From assembly GCA_030695265.1 (NCBI GenBank), contig JAUYTA010000177.1:1-21415 (forward strand): a stretch of DNA of 21,415 bases, in the 5' to 3' direction. Numbering within the stretch: the first letter of the stretch is position 1; every line of letters begins with the position of its first letter. The position numbers were made by a program, and so were the translations under genes. The notes under the pieces are model-generated. The model made no database searches and was not told the DNA's origin. It worked only from the letters and a program-made list of their open reading frames with translations. Shown in pieces: positions 8,759-16,756 of this stretch. The stretch comes from Bacteroidota bacterium. Its GTDB lineage: Bacteria > Bacteroidota > Bacteroidia > Bacteroidales > Prolixibacteraceae.

Positions 8759-9430
8759 CTATCCAAAAGTTGGCTGGTCATTTGTTAGTGAAATTCTTAA
8801 ACCTGCCTCTAATCTGAATTCGGCTGTATCAATTCCATATTCCTTCAATGCTGCCATGAATCCTTCGTTCATCATCCTACCAGCATGTAATGGAAATTCG
8901 ATCAGCGCAGGATAATTCAATTCATTATCAGGATGCCGGTAAAATTCGAGGCATGTTTCAAGTTTGGTGGAAAGATAAATCCTGCAAGCCATTGGCCTCG
9001 CTTCATAAATAGAGCATGTGCCATTTTCAAGCAGAGGACATGGACTTTTGTATTTTGCTATTTCTACCTCACTCATTTGGGAGGTTACTGCAAATTTTGT
9101 TTCTGCGCGTTCCTGTAATTTTAAAATATTTTCAGGAGAAAAACGGTTTTTGATTTTTTCGGAAAGAAAGTGCAATTCATACGAATTGGCATAAACTGCC
9201 TGATGACAGCACCATTGACAACCTTTGTGGCATGCTACCGGAATTTTTTGCCTTTCGGCCAAAGCAATGATAGATTCATTCAGCGCATCAATATTTGCGT
9301 ACAACGATTCGATGGCCGAAAACAAACTGGCATTTGTTAGGCCGTCATCAATAGCCGATTGAGCCAATTGGTAGCCATCTGAATAGAAGACCCGGTCATT
9401 TTCGGTGAAGTGTTTATTCTCAGTTGCCAT
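8759..9430 (-). CDS. YkgJ-like cysteine-cluster protein
   Basis: The product has 223 residues. It matches the YkgJ/CxxCxxCC family (zinc- or iron-chelating domain): Cys67, 71, 74 and 75 lie in ACHKGCQWCCHQ, then Cys131 and 139 in PCPLLENGTC, Cys149 in EARPMACR and Cys160. These eight cysteines are placed to bind a metal or an Fe-S cluster. The molecular function of the family is not established. The protein has no signal peptide and is likely cytosolic. The start ATG at 9430 lies about 12 nt after the predicted transcription start from a perfect -7 box at 9450-9457. It is divergent from the endonuclease gene. Confidence 0.88.
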   Translation of the reverse strand: MATENKHFTENDRVFYSDGYQLAQSAIDDGLTNASLFSAIESLYANIDALNESIIALAERQKIPVACHKGCQWCCHQAVYANSYELHFLSEKIKNRFSPENILKLQERAETKFAVTSQMSEVEIAKYKSPCPLLENGTCSIYEARPMACRIYLSTKLETCLEFYRHPDNELNYPALIEFPLHAGRMMNEGFMAALKEYGIDTAEFRLEAGLRISLTNDQPTFG

Positions 9431-9449
9431 ATTTTCGTAATTTTTCGGA

Positions 9450-9457
9450 CAAAAATA
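9450..9457 (-). promoter_or_regulatory. Candidate -7 promoter box for the YkgJ-like gene
   Basis: On the minus strand the bases read TATTTTTG, a full match to TAnnTTTG. This implies a short leader of about 12 nt before ATG 9430. The -33 region is only TTTC-like at about the expected spacing. Confidence 0.45.
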
Positions 9458-9523
9458 AATTTAGTTTTCAGGAAAGGCTCTATTTTAGTCGTTTATTTTA
9501 AACCGATTAAAATCCGTATTTCC

Positions 9524-10396
9524 GTGAAATTATTATCCCTTCTCATTTTGCTTTTTACAGCGAATTTAATCAATGCACAATCTGTTGAATTCCTGCCAAT
9601 TCCGGCAAACGATATTGTCAGGCATACTTATTTTACCCTTTCGTACAACGAAAATTACGAACAGGCAAACTGGGTTTATTACTCATTGACTGATAGCATG
9701 ATTTTAAATTCAGGTCAGGAAAGGAGTAATAATTTCAAAATGGATAAGAAGGTTGTTTCCATTTCAGCCAAATCATCGGATTATACCAATAGCGGATACG
9801 ACAGAGGGCATTTATGCCCGGCTGGTGATATGGGATTTAGTGAGCTTGCAATGCAGGAAAGTTTCCTGATGTCGAACATTTCGCCTCAGGTTCCTGATTT
9901 TAACCGGGGAATCTGGAAGGAACTGGAATCAACGGTTCGGAATTGGGCTAAAAAAGAACGCCAGCTGTATGTGGTTACCGGACCGGTTTTTAAGGACAAT
10001 ATTGATACAATTGGTAAGGAAGGAGTGCTGGTTCCGGGTCATTATTTCAAAATTATTTATGACCCGACGGACAAGCCGAAAATGATAGCATTTGTGTTGC
10101 CGAATGAAAAAAGTGATCGTCCGTTAACCGATTTTGCCGTAACTATTGATAAAGCTGAACAATTAACCGGATTTGATTTCTTTTCACAATTGCCGGATGA
10201 TCTGGAAAACAAGCTTGAAGGGGAGGTTCAACTTGCAGGTTGGTTTGCCGGATATGAAACTGTAGAACCAATAGCCGCAAATTCCATAACAGAAACTGCC
10301 CAATCAGATTTAAACTTTTACCTGATACTGGTGGCTGTTCTGCTGGTCGTTATTATTTTAGTGACTTTCAGGAGCAAAAAGAGAAGAAGACGCTAA
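9524..10396 (+). CDS. Membrane-anchored DNA/RNA non-specific endonuclease (NUC1 family)
   Basis: The GTG start at 9524 is chosen because it opens directly with a signal peptide (VKLLSLLILLFTANLINAQS); a longer frame upstream to 9410 lacks this logic. The mature protein of about 270 residues has the beta-beta-alpha-metal nuclease core: DRGHLCPAGD with catalytic His96, SNISPQ with Asn118, and NRGIWKELE with Asn127 and Glu133, which hold Mg2+ in this family. Such enzymes cut single- and double-stranded DNA and RNA. The C-terminus adds a membrane helix (about 266-285) and a basic SKKRRRR tail. This predicts a nuclease exported and tethered to the inner membrane facing the periplasm. The last 4 bp overlap the convergent kinase gene. 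Confidence 0.9.
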   Translation: MKLLSLLILLFTANLINAQSVEFLPIPANDIVRHTYFTLSYNENYEQANWVYYSLTDSMILNSGQERSNNFKMDKKVVSISAKSSDYTNSGYDRGHLCPAGDMGFSELAMQESFLMSNISPQVPDFNRGIWKELESTVRNWAKKERQLYVVTGPVFKDNIDTIGKEGVLVPGHYFKIIYDPTDKPKMIAFVLPNEKSDRPLTDFAVTIDKAEQLTGFDFFSQLPDDLENKLEGEVQLAGWFAGYETVEPIAANSITETAQSDLNFYLILVAVLLVVIILVTFRSKKRRRR

Positions 10397-12480
10397 ATTG
10401 GAATTGTAAAAAAGAAATCGGAATACTTGTCAGGTTCCGATTTTAACCAGATTTTTCCACCCAGCAATTGTACCAGATTTTTTGAAATGGCCAAGCCCAA
10501 ACCATTTCCTCCGTATTTCCGCGATTTTGTTGTATCAACTTGCCTGAAACGTTCGAAAATGGCCTGATGAAATTTGGGGGAAATACCGATTCCTGAATCT
10601 TTTACATGAAACTCAATTTTTTCGCCTTTTGCTTTGTACCCGATTTCAATGAATCCTTCACTGGTGAATTTTAATGAATTGCCAATTAAATTATTAAAAA
10701 CCTGTTTTATCCTGTATGAATCGCTTGTTATCAGGATGTCCGGATCATTCGGAGAATCGTCGAAACGGAGTTGAATACCTCTGGTTTCGGCTTTGTGACT
10801 ATATTCAGAAAACAGCTCATTCATAATTTTCTTTACTGAAATTGGTTGTTGCCTCAGTTTTAGCTGACCAGCTTCGAGCATCGAAAAATCCATTATGTCG
10901 CTGATAATCATCAGTAAACTATTGCCATTGTCAACAATATGTTTGATGAATTCAGTTTTTTGTTCGGAGTCAAAATCCGGGTCGTCTAATAGTTCAGAAA
11001 ATCCGATGATACTATTAAGCGGAGTGCGGATTTCGTGCGACATATTTGCCAGAAAGGCTGATTTTAACCGATCACTTTCTTCTGCTTTTTCCTTTGCTTC
11101 AACAAGTTCGGCTTGCATTTTTCTTTGTTCGGTGATATGATGTCCGATGCCTACCAATCCCGTAATCTTTCCATTTTCATCAGTCAGCGGAATTTTGGAT
11201 GTCAGTAACCAATGCTGAATCCCGTTGGCGTCATAAAAACATTCTTCCTGGTTCAGTACCGGAATTCCTGTTTCTATAAGCCTTTTATCATCTGCATATC
11301 CTCTGGCTCCAATATCATTGCTGAATATTTCCATATCAGTTTTTCCCAGCACTTCTTCTTCCGTTTTCGCGCCAATAACCTCCATATCTGCACGATTTGC
11401 GATTATTTTCCGGCATTCGGTGTCTTTCACATAAATTGTTGCCGGTAAATTGTCAATCAGGGTTCGCAGCAATTTTCGCTCGCGTAATAACTTTTCTTCT
11501 GCTTCTTTCCGTTCCGAAATATCGGTGTTCGTTCCGATAAACCGGATAGGTTTTCCATCAGCATCAAGTGTCATTATTTTTCCCCGGGCAAGAATCCATT
11601 TATACGTTCCATCTTTGCACATTATACGGTGTTCTGAGATGTAAACAGGAGCAAGACCATCAATGTGTTGATTTAATAGCTGATAAACCGTTTCCTTGTC
11701 ATCCGGAAATAAGCGTTTGTCCCATTCTTCGAGTTTATTTTCAATTTCATGTACTTCATAGCCCAACATGAGTTTCCATTGTTTCGAAAAGAATACCACG
11801 TTGGTTTGAGGATTCCAGTCCCAAACTCCGTCGCCAGCACCTTCAAGCGCAAAATGCCAACGCTTTTCACTGTTATCTAATGCTATTCGGTTCTCCCGGT
11901 TCTTTGCCTGGTTCAGCATAAGCATTCCCAGTAATATTGTGGCAATCGGATAAATGACAATAACTGGTAGTGCAATATTCTTAAGTGTTTGCCAACTGAG
12001 TTCACCGGGCAGGAATATTGTACAGCAAAGCATAACCACATGAACCAGAAATCCCATTGCCGCCAATTCAATTACAGGATTATTATTACGCCAATTGGGT
12101 CTAAAGCGCCACCAAAACAGACCTGCTGATCCGGAAGTAAGTACTACTGCAATACCCATCATGGCTCCGGCACCACCCACGTATAACCTGTAAAGTCCAG
12201 CAATTATCATGGCAGTGATGGTCGGAACCGGTCCGAAAAAAAGTCCGGCAATTGATAGCATTACTGAGCGGGTATCGAAAAATACACCCGGAATAAAATG
12301 CCAGGGAGTTAAAATCAAAACAATTCCAATTCCACCTAAAATGATTCCTGAGCCGATTTTGAAGTAATTGTTATTAAGTTTTTCATTTCGTGACCAGAAA
12401 AAATCATATAGCATACTGAATGTTAACAGTATCGCTATGTTTTGAACTAATCCGATAATAATTGATTCTCCCATAATCAT
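10393..12480 (-). CDS. Membrane sensor histidine kinase (5TM-LYT, PAS, PAS, HisKA, HATPase)
   Basis: The product has 695 residues. The N-terminus (about 5-190) has several membrane helices in the 5TM receptor LYT arrangement seen in LytS-like sensors (GIVLILTPWHFIPGVFFDTRSV, then LFFGPVPTITAMIIAGLYRL). Two PAS/PAC domains follow, at about 205-325 (ending NTDISERKEAEEK) and 335-455 (ending GHHITEQRK). The kinase core has the H box LANMSHEIRTPLNSIIGFSE with His482, an N box (QVFNNLIGNSLKFT), DSGIGI and GGNGLGLAISKNLV. There is no receiver domain, and no response regulator lies next to it. Its ATG lies in the stop of the upstream kinase gene (ATGA, 4-bp overlap), so the two are probably translated together. 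Confidence 0.94.
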   Translation of the reverse strand: MIMGESIIIGLVQNIAILLTFSMLYDFFWSRNEKLNNNYFKIGSGIILGGIGIVLILTPWHFIPGVFFDTRSVMLSIAGLFFGPVPTITAMIIAGLYRLYVGGAGAMMGIAVVLTSGSAGLFWWRFRPNWRNNNPVIELAAMGFLVHVVMLCCTIFLPGELSWQTLKNIALPVIVIYPIATILLGMLMLNQAKNRENRIALDNSEKRWHFALEGAGDGVWDWNPQTNVVFFSKQWKLMLGYEVHEIENKLEEWDKRLFPDDKETVYQLLNQHIDGLAPVYISEHRIMCKDGTYKWILARGKIMTLDADGKPIRFIGTNTDISERKEAEEKLLRERKLLRTLIDNLPATIYVKDTECRKIIANRADMEVIGAKTEEEVLGKTDMEIFSNDIGARGYADDKRLIETGIPVLNQEECFYDANGIQHWLLTSKIPLTDENGKITGLVGIGHHITEQRKMQAELVEAKEKAEESDRLKSAFLANMSHEIRTPLNSIIGFSELLDDPDFDSEQKTEFIKHIVDNGNSLLMIISDIMDFSMLEAGQLKLRQQPISVKKIMNELFSEYSHKAETRGIQLRFDDSPNDPDILITSDSYRIKQVFNNLIGNSLKFTSEGFIEIGYKAKGEKIEFHVKDSGIGISPKFHQAIFERFRQVDTTKSRKYGGNGLGLAISKNLVQLLGGKIWLKSEPDKYSDFFFTIPI

Positions 12481-14405
12481 TCATTTTGGTTAATTGAGAA
12501 AGTGAAGGTACTGCCTTTCCCTTCTTCACTTTTTACCCATATTTTTCCACCATGTTTTTCAACAAATTCTTTGCATAACATTAACCCCAAACCTGTCCCT
12601 TTTTCATTTCCGGTTCCCCGTTTCGAAAAACCAGCACCAATTTTGAATATTTTACCGATGTCTTCCTGCTTTATTCCTGTACCAGTATCTTTTACCGAAA
12701 TTTCGATGGAATGTATGGTCGAAACTGCTTCTATCTCAACTTTCCCGTTCGCTGATGTGAATTTCAAAGCGTTGGACACCAGGTTTCTGAAAATAGTTTT
12801 GAGCATGTCTTCGTCGGCCTGAATAATCAAATTTTCAGGAATACAATTGATGATGGTAATCAACTTGCTGTTTGCATTTTCAATCAACATTTCAACAACC
12901 TCGCCAACAAGCTTTTTCAGGATAACCGGTACCGGACGGAACAAAATCTGCGATTGCTGGATTCGTGCCCAGTCGAGCAGGTTTTCGAGTAACCTGAAAG
13001 TATTTTTCGAGGTTGAATTGATTATTCCTGCATATTGCTCAATCGTGTCAATATCAAGATTTCTGGCCTCGTCTTTCAGAATTTCACTAAATCCAAGGAT
13101 ACTATTAAACGGAGTCTTCAGGTCGTGGGCAATAATTGAGAAAAACTTGTCTTTGGATGCATTCAGATCCTGCAATTCTTCAGAATATTTCTGAAGTTGC
13201 ATCTCAGATTTTTTACGGTCGGTTATATCGCGCGAAATACCTTCATGATAAATGATGTTTCCAGCTTTATCTTTAACATACCAACCGTGATCTTCCACCC
13301 AAACTGCCGATCCATCTTTCTTTTTTAACGGATAAACATCCAATTCAAGTGGATTCTCCTGAAGTACCAGACTTTCTCGGTCTTCAGGTATGAAATAAAG
13401 CTGGGTTTTGATATCAATAGCCATTAATTCTTCCTTGCTACTATACCCGAGCATATTTACCATTGCCTCATTTACATCTACAAATTTTCCTTCGGGGGTA
13501 CTGCGGTAAACTCCATCTGGCATTGTTTCAATCAGGTTCCGGTATTTTAATTCACTTTCCTGTAGAGCTTTTTTTGCAAGTTTCCGCTCCGAAATGTCAA
13601 CGGCCACACCTACCATTCCAAGTGTTTCACCCTTTTCATTCTGAACAACCGAGGTTGAAAGCGAGATGGGGAAATCTGTTCCGTCTTTCTTTCTGTTCAG
13701 TATTTCACCTTGCCAACCAGTATCAGCGGTAATCTTTAGTATTTTATCCGTGATTTCAGGATCATTGTCAGACGACCTTACAATTGAGATATTCTTTCCG
13801 ATCAGTTCATTCTCATCAGCATATCCATAAGTTTTCAGAAATGCAGCATTTACAAATAAGATTTGGTTGCTGGTATCGGTTATGCTGATAGACTCGTTAA
13901 TGCTTTTCAACGTATGAGCCATGAGTTGAAGTTGCTTTTCATCTCTTTTCCTGATGGTAACGTCCCTAAAATTCCATACTCTTCCAATGGGATCGCCATC
14001 CAGATATTGCGGACAAGAATACCGCTCCAATATCCGTCCATCTTTTAATTCGATGGTATCATAACTTTCTGATTCAGGATGATCATACAAGAATTGTATT
14101 TTGGAAACAAACTGATCCGGATCTTTTAACTGACTGAGAATAGATTCAATTATGGCAGAATCTATACCTGACTCAAGAATTTCCTGCGAAGGATTGAAGA
14201 TCAGTCTGAACTGCTTATTGTAACTTGTAACTTTGCCCAACCGGTTAACAACCAGTATCCCGTCAGTGGTTGAATCGAGTGTTGCCTGCAATAGTGAAAG
14301 CGCAAGTTTTGATTTTTTTTTGGCTTGTTTACGTTCAGTCAGATCTCTGAGTGACCCTTCAATTCCCTCGATTTGTCCAAATTTATTCTCAGCTTCTTCT
14401 TCCAT
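12477..14405 (-). CDS. Soluble multi-PAS sensor histidine kinase
   Basis: The product has 642 residues with no membrane helix. Residues 1-31 (FGQIEGIEGSLRDLTERKQA) look like the end of a PAC motif, so the first PAS domain may have been lost. Three PAS domains follow at about 38-155, 160-280 and 285-402, each ending in a RDxTxRK or VDISERK motif. The kinase core has the H box FFSIIAHDLKTPFNSILGFSE (His427), N box (Asn541 and Asn545), G1 DTGTGI and G2 GTGLGLMLCKEFV. It should sense a cytosolic or small-molecule signal and phosphorylate an unlinked regulator. Upstream in frame there is a TAA about 15 codons before the ATG and no better start. It forms an operon with the downstream membrane kinase gene. 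Confidence 0.93.
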   Translation of the reverse strand: MEEEAENKFGQIEGIEGSLRDLTERKQAKKKSKLALSLLQATLDSTTDGILVVNRLGKVTSYNKQFRLIFNPSQEILESGIDSAIIESILSQLKDPDQFVSKIQFLYDHPESESYDTIELKDGRILERYSCPQYLDGDPIGRVWNFRDVTIRKRDEKQLQLMAHTLKSINESISITDTSNQILFVNAAFLKTYGYADENELIGKNISIVRSSDNDPEITDKILKITADTGWQGEILNRKKDGTDFPISLSTSVVQNEKGETLGMVGVAVDISERKLAKKALQESELKYRNLIETMPDGVYRSTPEGKFVDVNEAMVNMLGYSSKEELMAIDIKTQLYFIPEDRESLVLQENPLELDVYPLKKKDGSAVWVEDHGWYVKDKAGNIIYHEGISRDITDRKKSEMQLQKYSEELQDLNASKDKFFSIIAHDLKTPFNSILGFSEILKDEARNLDIDTIEQYAGIINSTSKNTFRLLENLLDWARIQQSQILFRPVPVILKKLVGEVVEMLIENANSKLITIINCIPENLIIQADEDMLKTIFRNLVSNALKFTSANGKVEIEAVSTIHSIEISVKDTGTGIKQEDIGKIFKIGAGFSKRGTGNEKGTGLGLMLCKEFVEKHGGKIWVKSEEGKGSTFTFSINQNE

Positions 14406-14490
14406 ATCGCAACCCTTAAAAACTTCTTTTACAAGGGTTTGAATTTAGGAATAAAACAGGACGATAAAAAATGTTTTTTTTAGCAAGTAT

Positions 14491-14928
14491 TTATGATTTT
14501 TCTTTCGAATTTACCATCCAAAAAGAAAATACATTCAGATAATTCCAGAACGATTGTAACAATTCTTCCGGTAAATTGAGTTTTGAAAGTACTTGAATGT
14601 AACATTTCAGCCAAACTTCGCGGGCTTCGGCAGTAATTGCAAATGGTGAATGCCGTTTTGCAAGCATGGGTTTGCCCCGGTTCTCGTTAAAATACGGATG
14701 TCCGCCGCATATCTGTATGAAAAAGTCTGACGATCTTTGTTTCGCTTTGTCCAATTGCTCTTCAATTCGCGGGAAAAGATGTTTAATTTCGCTTTTGCTT
14801 AAAAGGTCGTAATGGTCGCTCACCATTTTACGGATTCCTTCCTCAGTGAGAGTTTTCAGTAATTCAGGAGATGGAATGGTGACTGCAGGCCGTTGTCCAA
14901 ATTCATATTGATTAATTGTAAAATCCAT
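14491..14928 (-). CDS. Group 2 truncated hemoglobin-like protein
   Basis: The product has 145 residues. Residues 23-140 follow the short 2-over-2 globin pattern: LTEEGIRKMVSDHYDLL (helix B, Tyr40 as the B10 candidate), FFIQICGGHPYF (the GG motif), ENRGKPMLAKRHSPFAI with proximal heme ligand His93, and REVWLKCY with Trp106 at the G8 position, a hallmark of group 2. Such globins bind O2 and NO and are linked to NO or peroxide detoxification. Here an N-terminal extension of about 22 residues precedes the globin. It lies beside the two kinase genes on the same strand and is divergent from the helicase gene. A link to the PAS kinases is possible but not shown. Confidence 0.85.
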   Translation of the reverse strand: MDFTINQYEFGQRPAVTIPSPELLKTLTEEGIRKMVSDHYDLLSKSEIKHLFPRIEEQLDKAKQRSSDFFIQICGGHPYFNENRGKPMLAKRHSPFAITAEAREVWLKCYIQVLSKLNLPEELLQSFWNYLNVFSFWMVNSKEKS

Positions 14929-15086
14929 GGTGTTTATAATTGAGTATTAATAACAATTCTATGATCGATATAACAAAATAAATGCCCTGCGGTTGTGATT
15001 GATTTAATAAAGATCATTTGCAATTTTGATAAGCTATTAAAAATTAACGGATTTTTGCGACTGAGAACTGAGACTATAAACTTTAC

Positions 15087-15094
15087 TACCTTTG
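15087..15094 (+). promoter_or_regulatory. Candidate -7 promoter box for the DEAD-box helicase gene
   Basis: The bases read TACCTTTG, a full match to TAnnTTTG, with transcription expected near 15101 and a leader of about 17 nt before the GTG at 15118. The following bases (CGGCA) are shared with the cmk promoter region. A TTTG occurs upstream but about 29 bp away, too far for a standard -33 element. Confidence 0.5.
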
Positions 15095-15117
15095 CGGCAT
15101 ATCAAAATCGTTAAACT

Positions 15118-16461
15118 GTGACTTTCCAGGAATTAAATTTAAATACCCCGCTACTAAATGCCTTACATGATTTGGGCTTTGAGAATCCAACACCCATTCA
15201 GGAAAAAGTATATCCGGCGGTAATGTCGGGTCGCGATTCGGTTGGAATTGCACAAACCGGAACCGGTAAAACCTTTGCATATCTGCTGCCAATTCTTCGT
15301 CAGCTCAAATATTCAGATCAAAAACATGCCCGGATTTTGATCGTGGTTCCAACCCGGGAATTGGTTTTACAGGTGGTTGGCGAAATTGAAAAGCTCACAA
15401 AGTACATGACCGTAAGAGTAATCGGCGTCTATGGCGGAACGAATATCAATACGCAAAAACAATTGGTTTACAATGGGATGGACATTGTTGTCGCCACTCC
15501 CGGACGGCTGGTTGACCTGGTAATGACTGGCGTATTGCGTCTTAAATCCATCCAGAAACTGGTAATCGACGAGGTGGACGAAATGCTGAACCTTGGTTTT
15601 CGTCCTCAACTGATGAGTTTTATGGATAGTTTGCCGGTAAGAAGGCAAAACCTGATGTTTTCGGCGACACTGACCGAAGACGTGGCGGCTATGATCGACA
15701 GTTATTTTTACGATCCTGAAACCATTGAAATTCAAAATCAGGGAACTCCGCTTGAACAGATTTCACAATATTATTACGCTGTACCTAATTTTTATACCAA
15801 GATAAGCCTTTTGGAAAATTTGCTCATTGATGCTGAGGAGTTTCAACGGGTATTGATTTTTGTTTCCAGCAAGCAGTTTGCCGATCGTGTATTCGAACTT
15901 CTTGATCCGGTTTTTCCTGAACAAATCGGTGTTCTGCACTCCAATAAATCACAAAATTACCGTATCAACGCCCTTGAGCGATTCAGAAGTGGAACATCGC
16001 GCATGTTGATTGCAACCGATGTAGCTTCAAGAGGCCTTGATATTGCTGATATTTCGCATGTTATCAACTTCGATACGCCTGAGAATCCTGAAGATTACAT
16101 TCATCGTACCGGAAGAACAGGCCGTGCTGAAAAGGCTGGTATTGCCATCACTTTTGTGAACGAAACTGAGACAAAATTTCTTTCAGAAATAGAAAAGTTC
16201 ATGAGCCGGCCATTGGAAGAAAAACCACTTCCGGCGGGATTGAAAGTTTCGAATATTTATACAGATGAAGAGAGGCCTGTCATGTTTGACAAGGATTATC
16301 TCGGAAAACCAAATGCCATCAACGATTCGCAAGGCGCTTTTCACGAGAAAAAGGAAAAAAACAGAAAGGTAAACCTCGGAGGTCCCGGTGAGCGGAAACC
16401 AAGAAAAACCAAGCCCGTCAACCGTGGAGTAATGAAAAAGAGAGCCGCAAAAAATAAATAA
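15118..16461 (+). CDS. DEAD-box ATP-dependent RNA helicase (RhlE-like)
   Basis: The product has 447 residues and a GTG start. All helicase motifs are present: Q motif (FENPTPIQ, 21-28), Walker A AQTGTGKT (45-52), PTREL (78-82), TPGR (127-130), motif II DEVD (151-154), SAT (182-184), ATDVASRGLDI (about 299-309) and HRTGRTGRA (329-337). Motif II is DEVD rather than DEAD; it keeps the catalytic Asp-Glu and final Asp. The C-terminal tail (about 408-447) is Lys/Arg-rich and probably binds RNA. Enzymes of this type remodel ribosomal or mRNA duplexes using ATP. The predicted leader is short, and the neighbours are unrelated. Confidence 0.95.
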   Translation: MTFQELNLNTPLLNALHDLGFENPTPIQEKVYPAVMSGRDSVGIAQTGTGKTFAYLLPILRQLKYSDQKHARILIVVPTRELVLQVVGEIEKLTKYMTVRVIGVYGGTNINTQKQLVYNGMDIVVATPGRLVDLVMTGVLRLKSIQKLVIDEVDEMLNLGFRPQLMSFMDSLPVRRQNLMFSATLTEDVAAMIDSYFYDPETIEIQNQGTPLEQISQYYYAVPNFYTKISLLENLLIDAEEFQRVLIFVSSKQFADRVFELLDPVFPEQIGVLHSNKSQNYRINALERFRSGTSRMLIATDVASRGLDIADISHVINFDTPENPEDYIHRTGRTGRAEKAGIAITFVNETETKFLSEIEKFMSRPLEEKPLPAGLKVSNIYTDEERPVMFDKDYLGKPNAINDSQGAFHEKKEKNRKVNLGGPGERKPRKTKPVNRGVMKKRAAKNK

Positions 16462-16502
16462 AGTCTCAATTTCAAAGTTTTATAACATTGAAAATTTGTA
16501 GA

Positions 16503-16712
16503 ATGAAACTTACATTAATTGTAAAAAAAGGAAAGAATGGTTATTTGATTGGGCAAATAAAAGAAATTCCTGCAGTGTTCACACAAGGATTAACCATTGA
16601 CGAGTTAAAAGAGAACATTGCCGATGCATTGGAAATGTATTTTGAAGATGTTAGGGAAAACTATAAGCCTGATGGTGAGATGTTACAGGAAGAAGAATTG
16701 ACTTTTGTTTAA
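16503..16712 (+). CDS. hicB: HicB-family antitoxin, orphan
   Basis: The product has 69 residues if it starts at ATG 16503; an in-frame TTG at 16488 is an alternative. It shows the partial RNase H-like HicB fold (MKLTLIVKKGKNGYLIGQ, then PAVFTQGLTIDELKENIADALEMYFEDV). HicB neutralises the dsRBD-like mRNA-cleaving toxin HicA. In Bacteroidota of this type hicB often comes first, with hicA starting a few bases downstream. Here the downstream frame ends after eight codons (see 16716-16742), so the antitoxin has lost its partner. It may be a relic, act on a HicA encoded elsewhere, or have been retained as anti-addiction. Confidence 0.85.
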   Translation: MKLTLIVKKGKNGYLIGQIKEIPAVFTQGLTIDELKENIADALEMYFEDVRENYKPDGEMLQEEELTFV

Positions 16713-16715
16713 TTT

Positions 16716-16742
16716 ATGAAACGATCAAAATTCATTAAATAG
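16716..16742 (+). pseudogene. hicA toxin stump (first eight codons)
   Basis: An ATG lies 3 bp after the hicB stop. It encodes MKRSKFIK and then meets TAG at 16740-16742. MKR-(S/R)-x-(F/L)-I-K is the usual opening of HicA, and the spacing is that of an intact hicBA pair. The toxin body (including the catalytic His in the GSHxxY region) is absent. The opposite-strand glycosyltransferase gene ends 15 bp further on, so the deletion or insertion junction probably lies at about 16740-16757. Confidence 0.6.
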
Positions 16743-16756
16743 CCAGTTTTTCTCTT

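Noticed and set aside
9410..9523. Longer N-terminus for the endonuclease
   Set aside because: The extra 38 residues overlap the divergent gene's start and its promoter and would bury the signal peptide. The GTG at 9524 gives a clean signal peptide.
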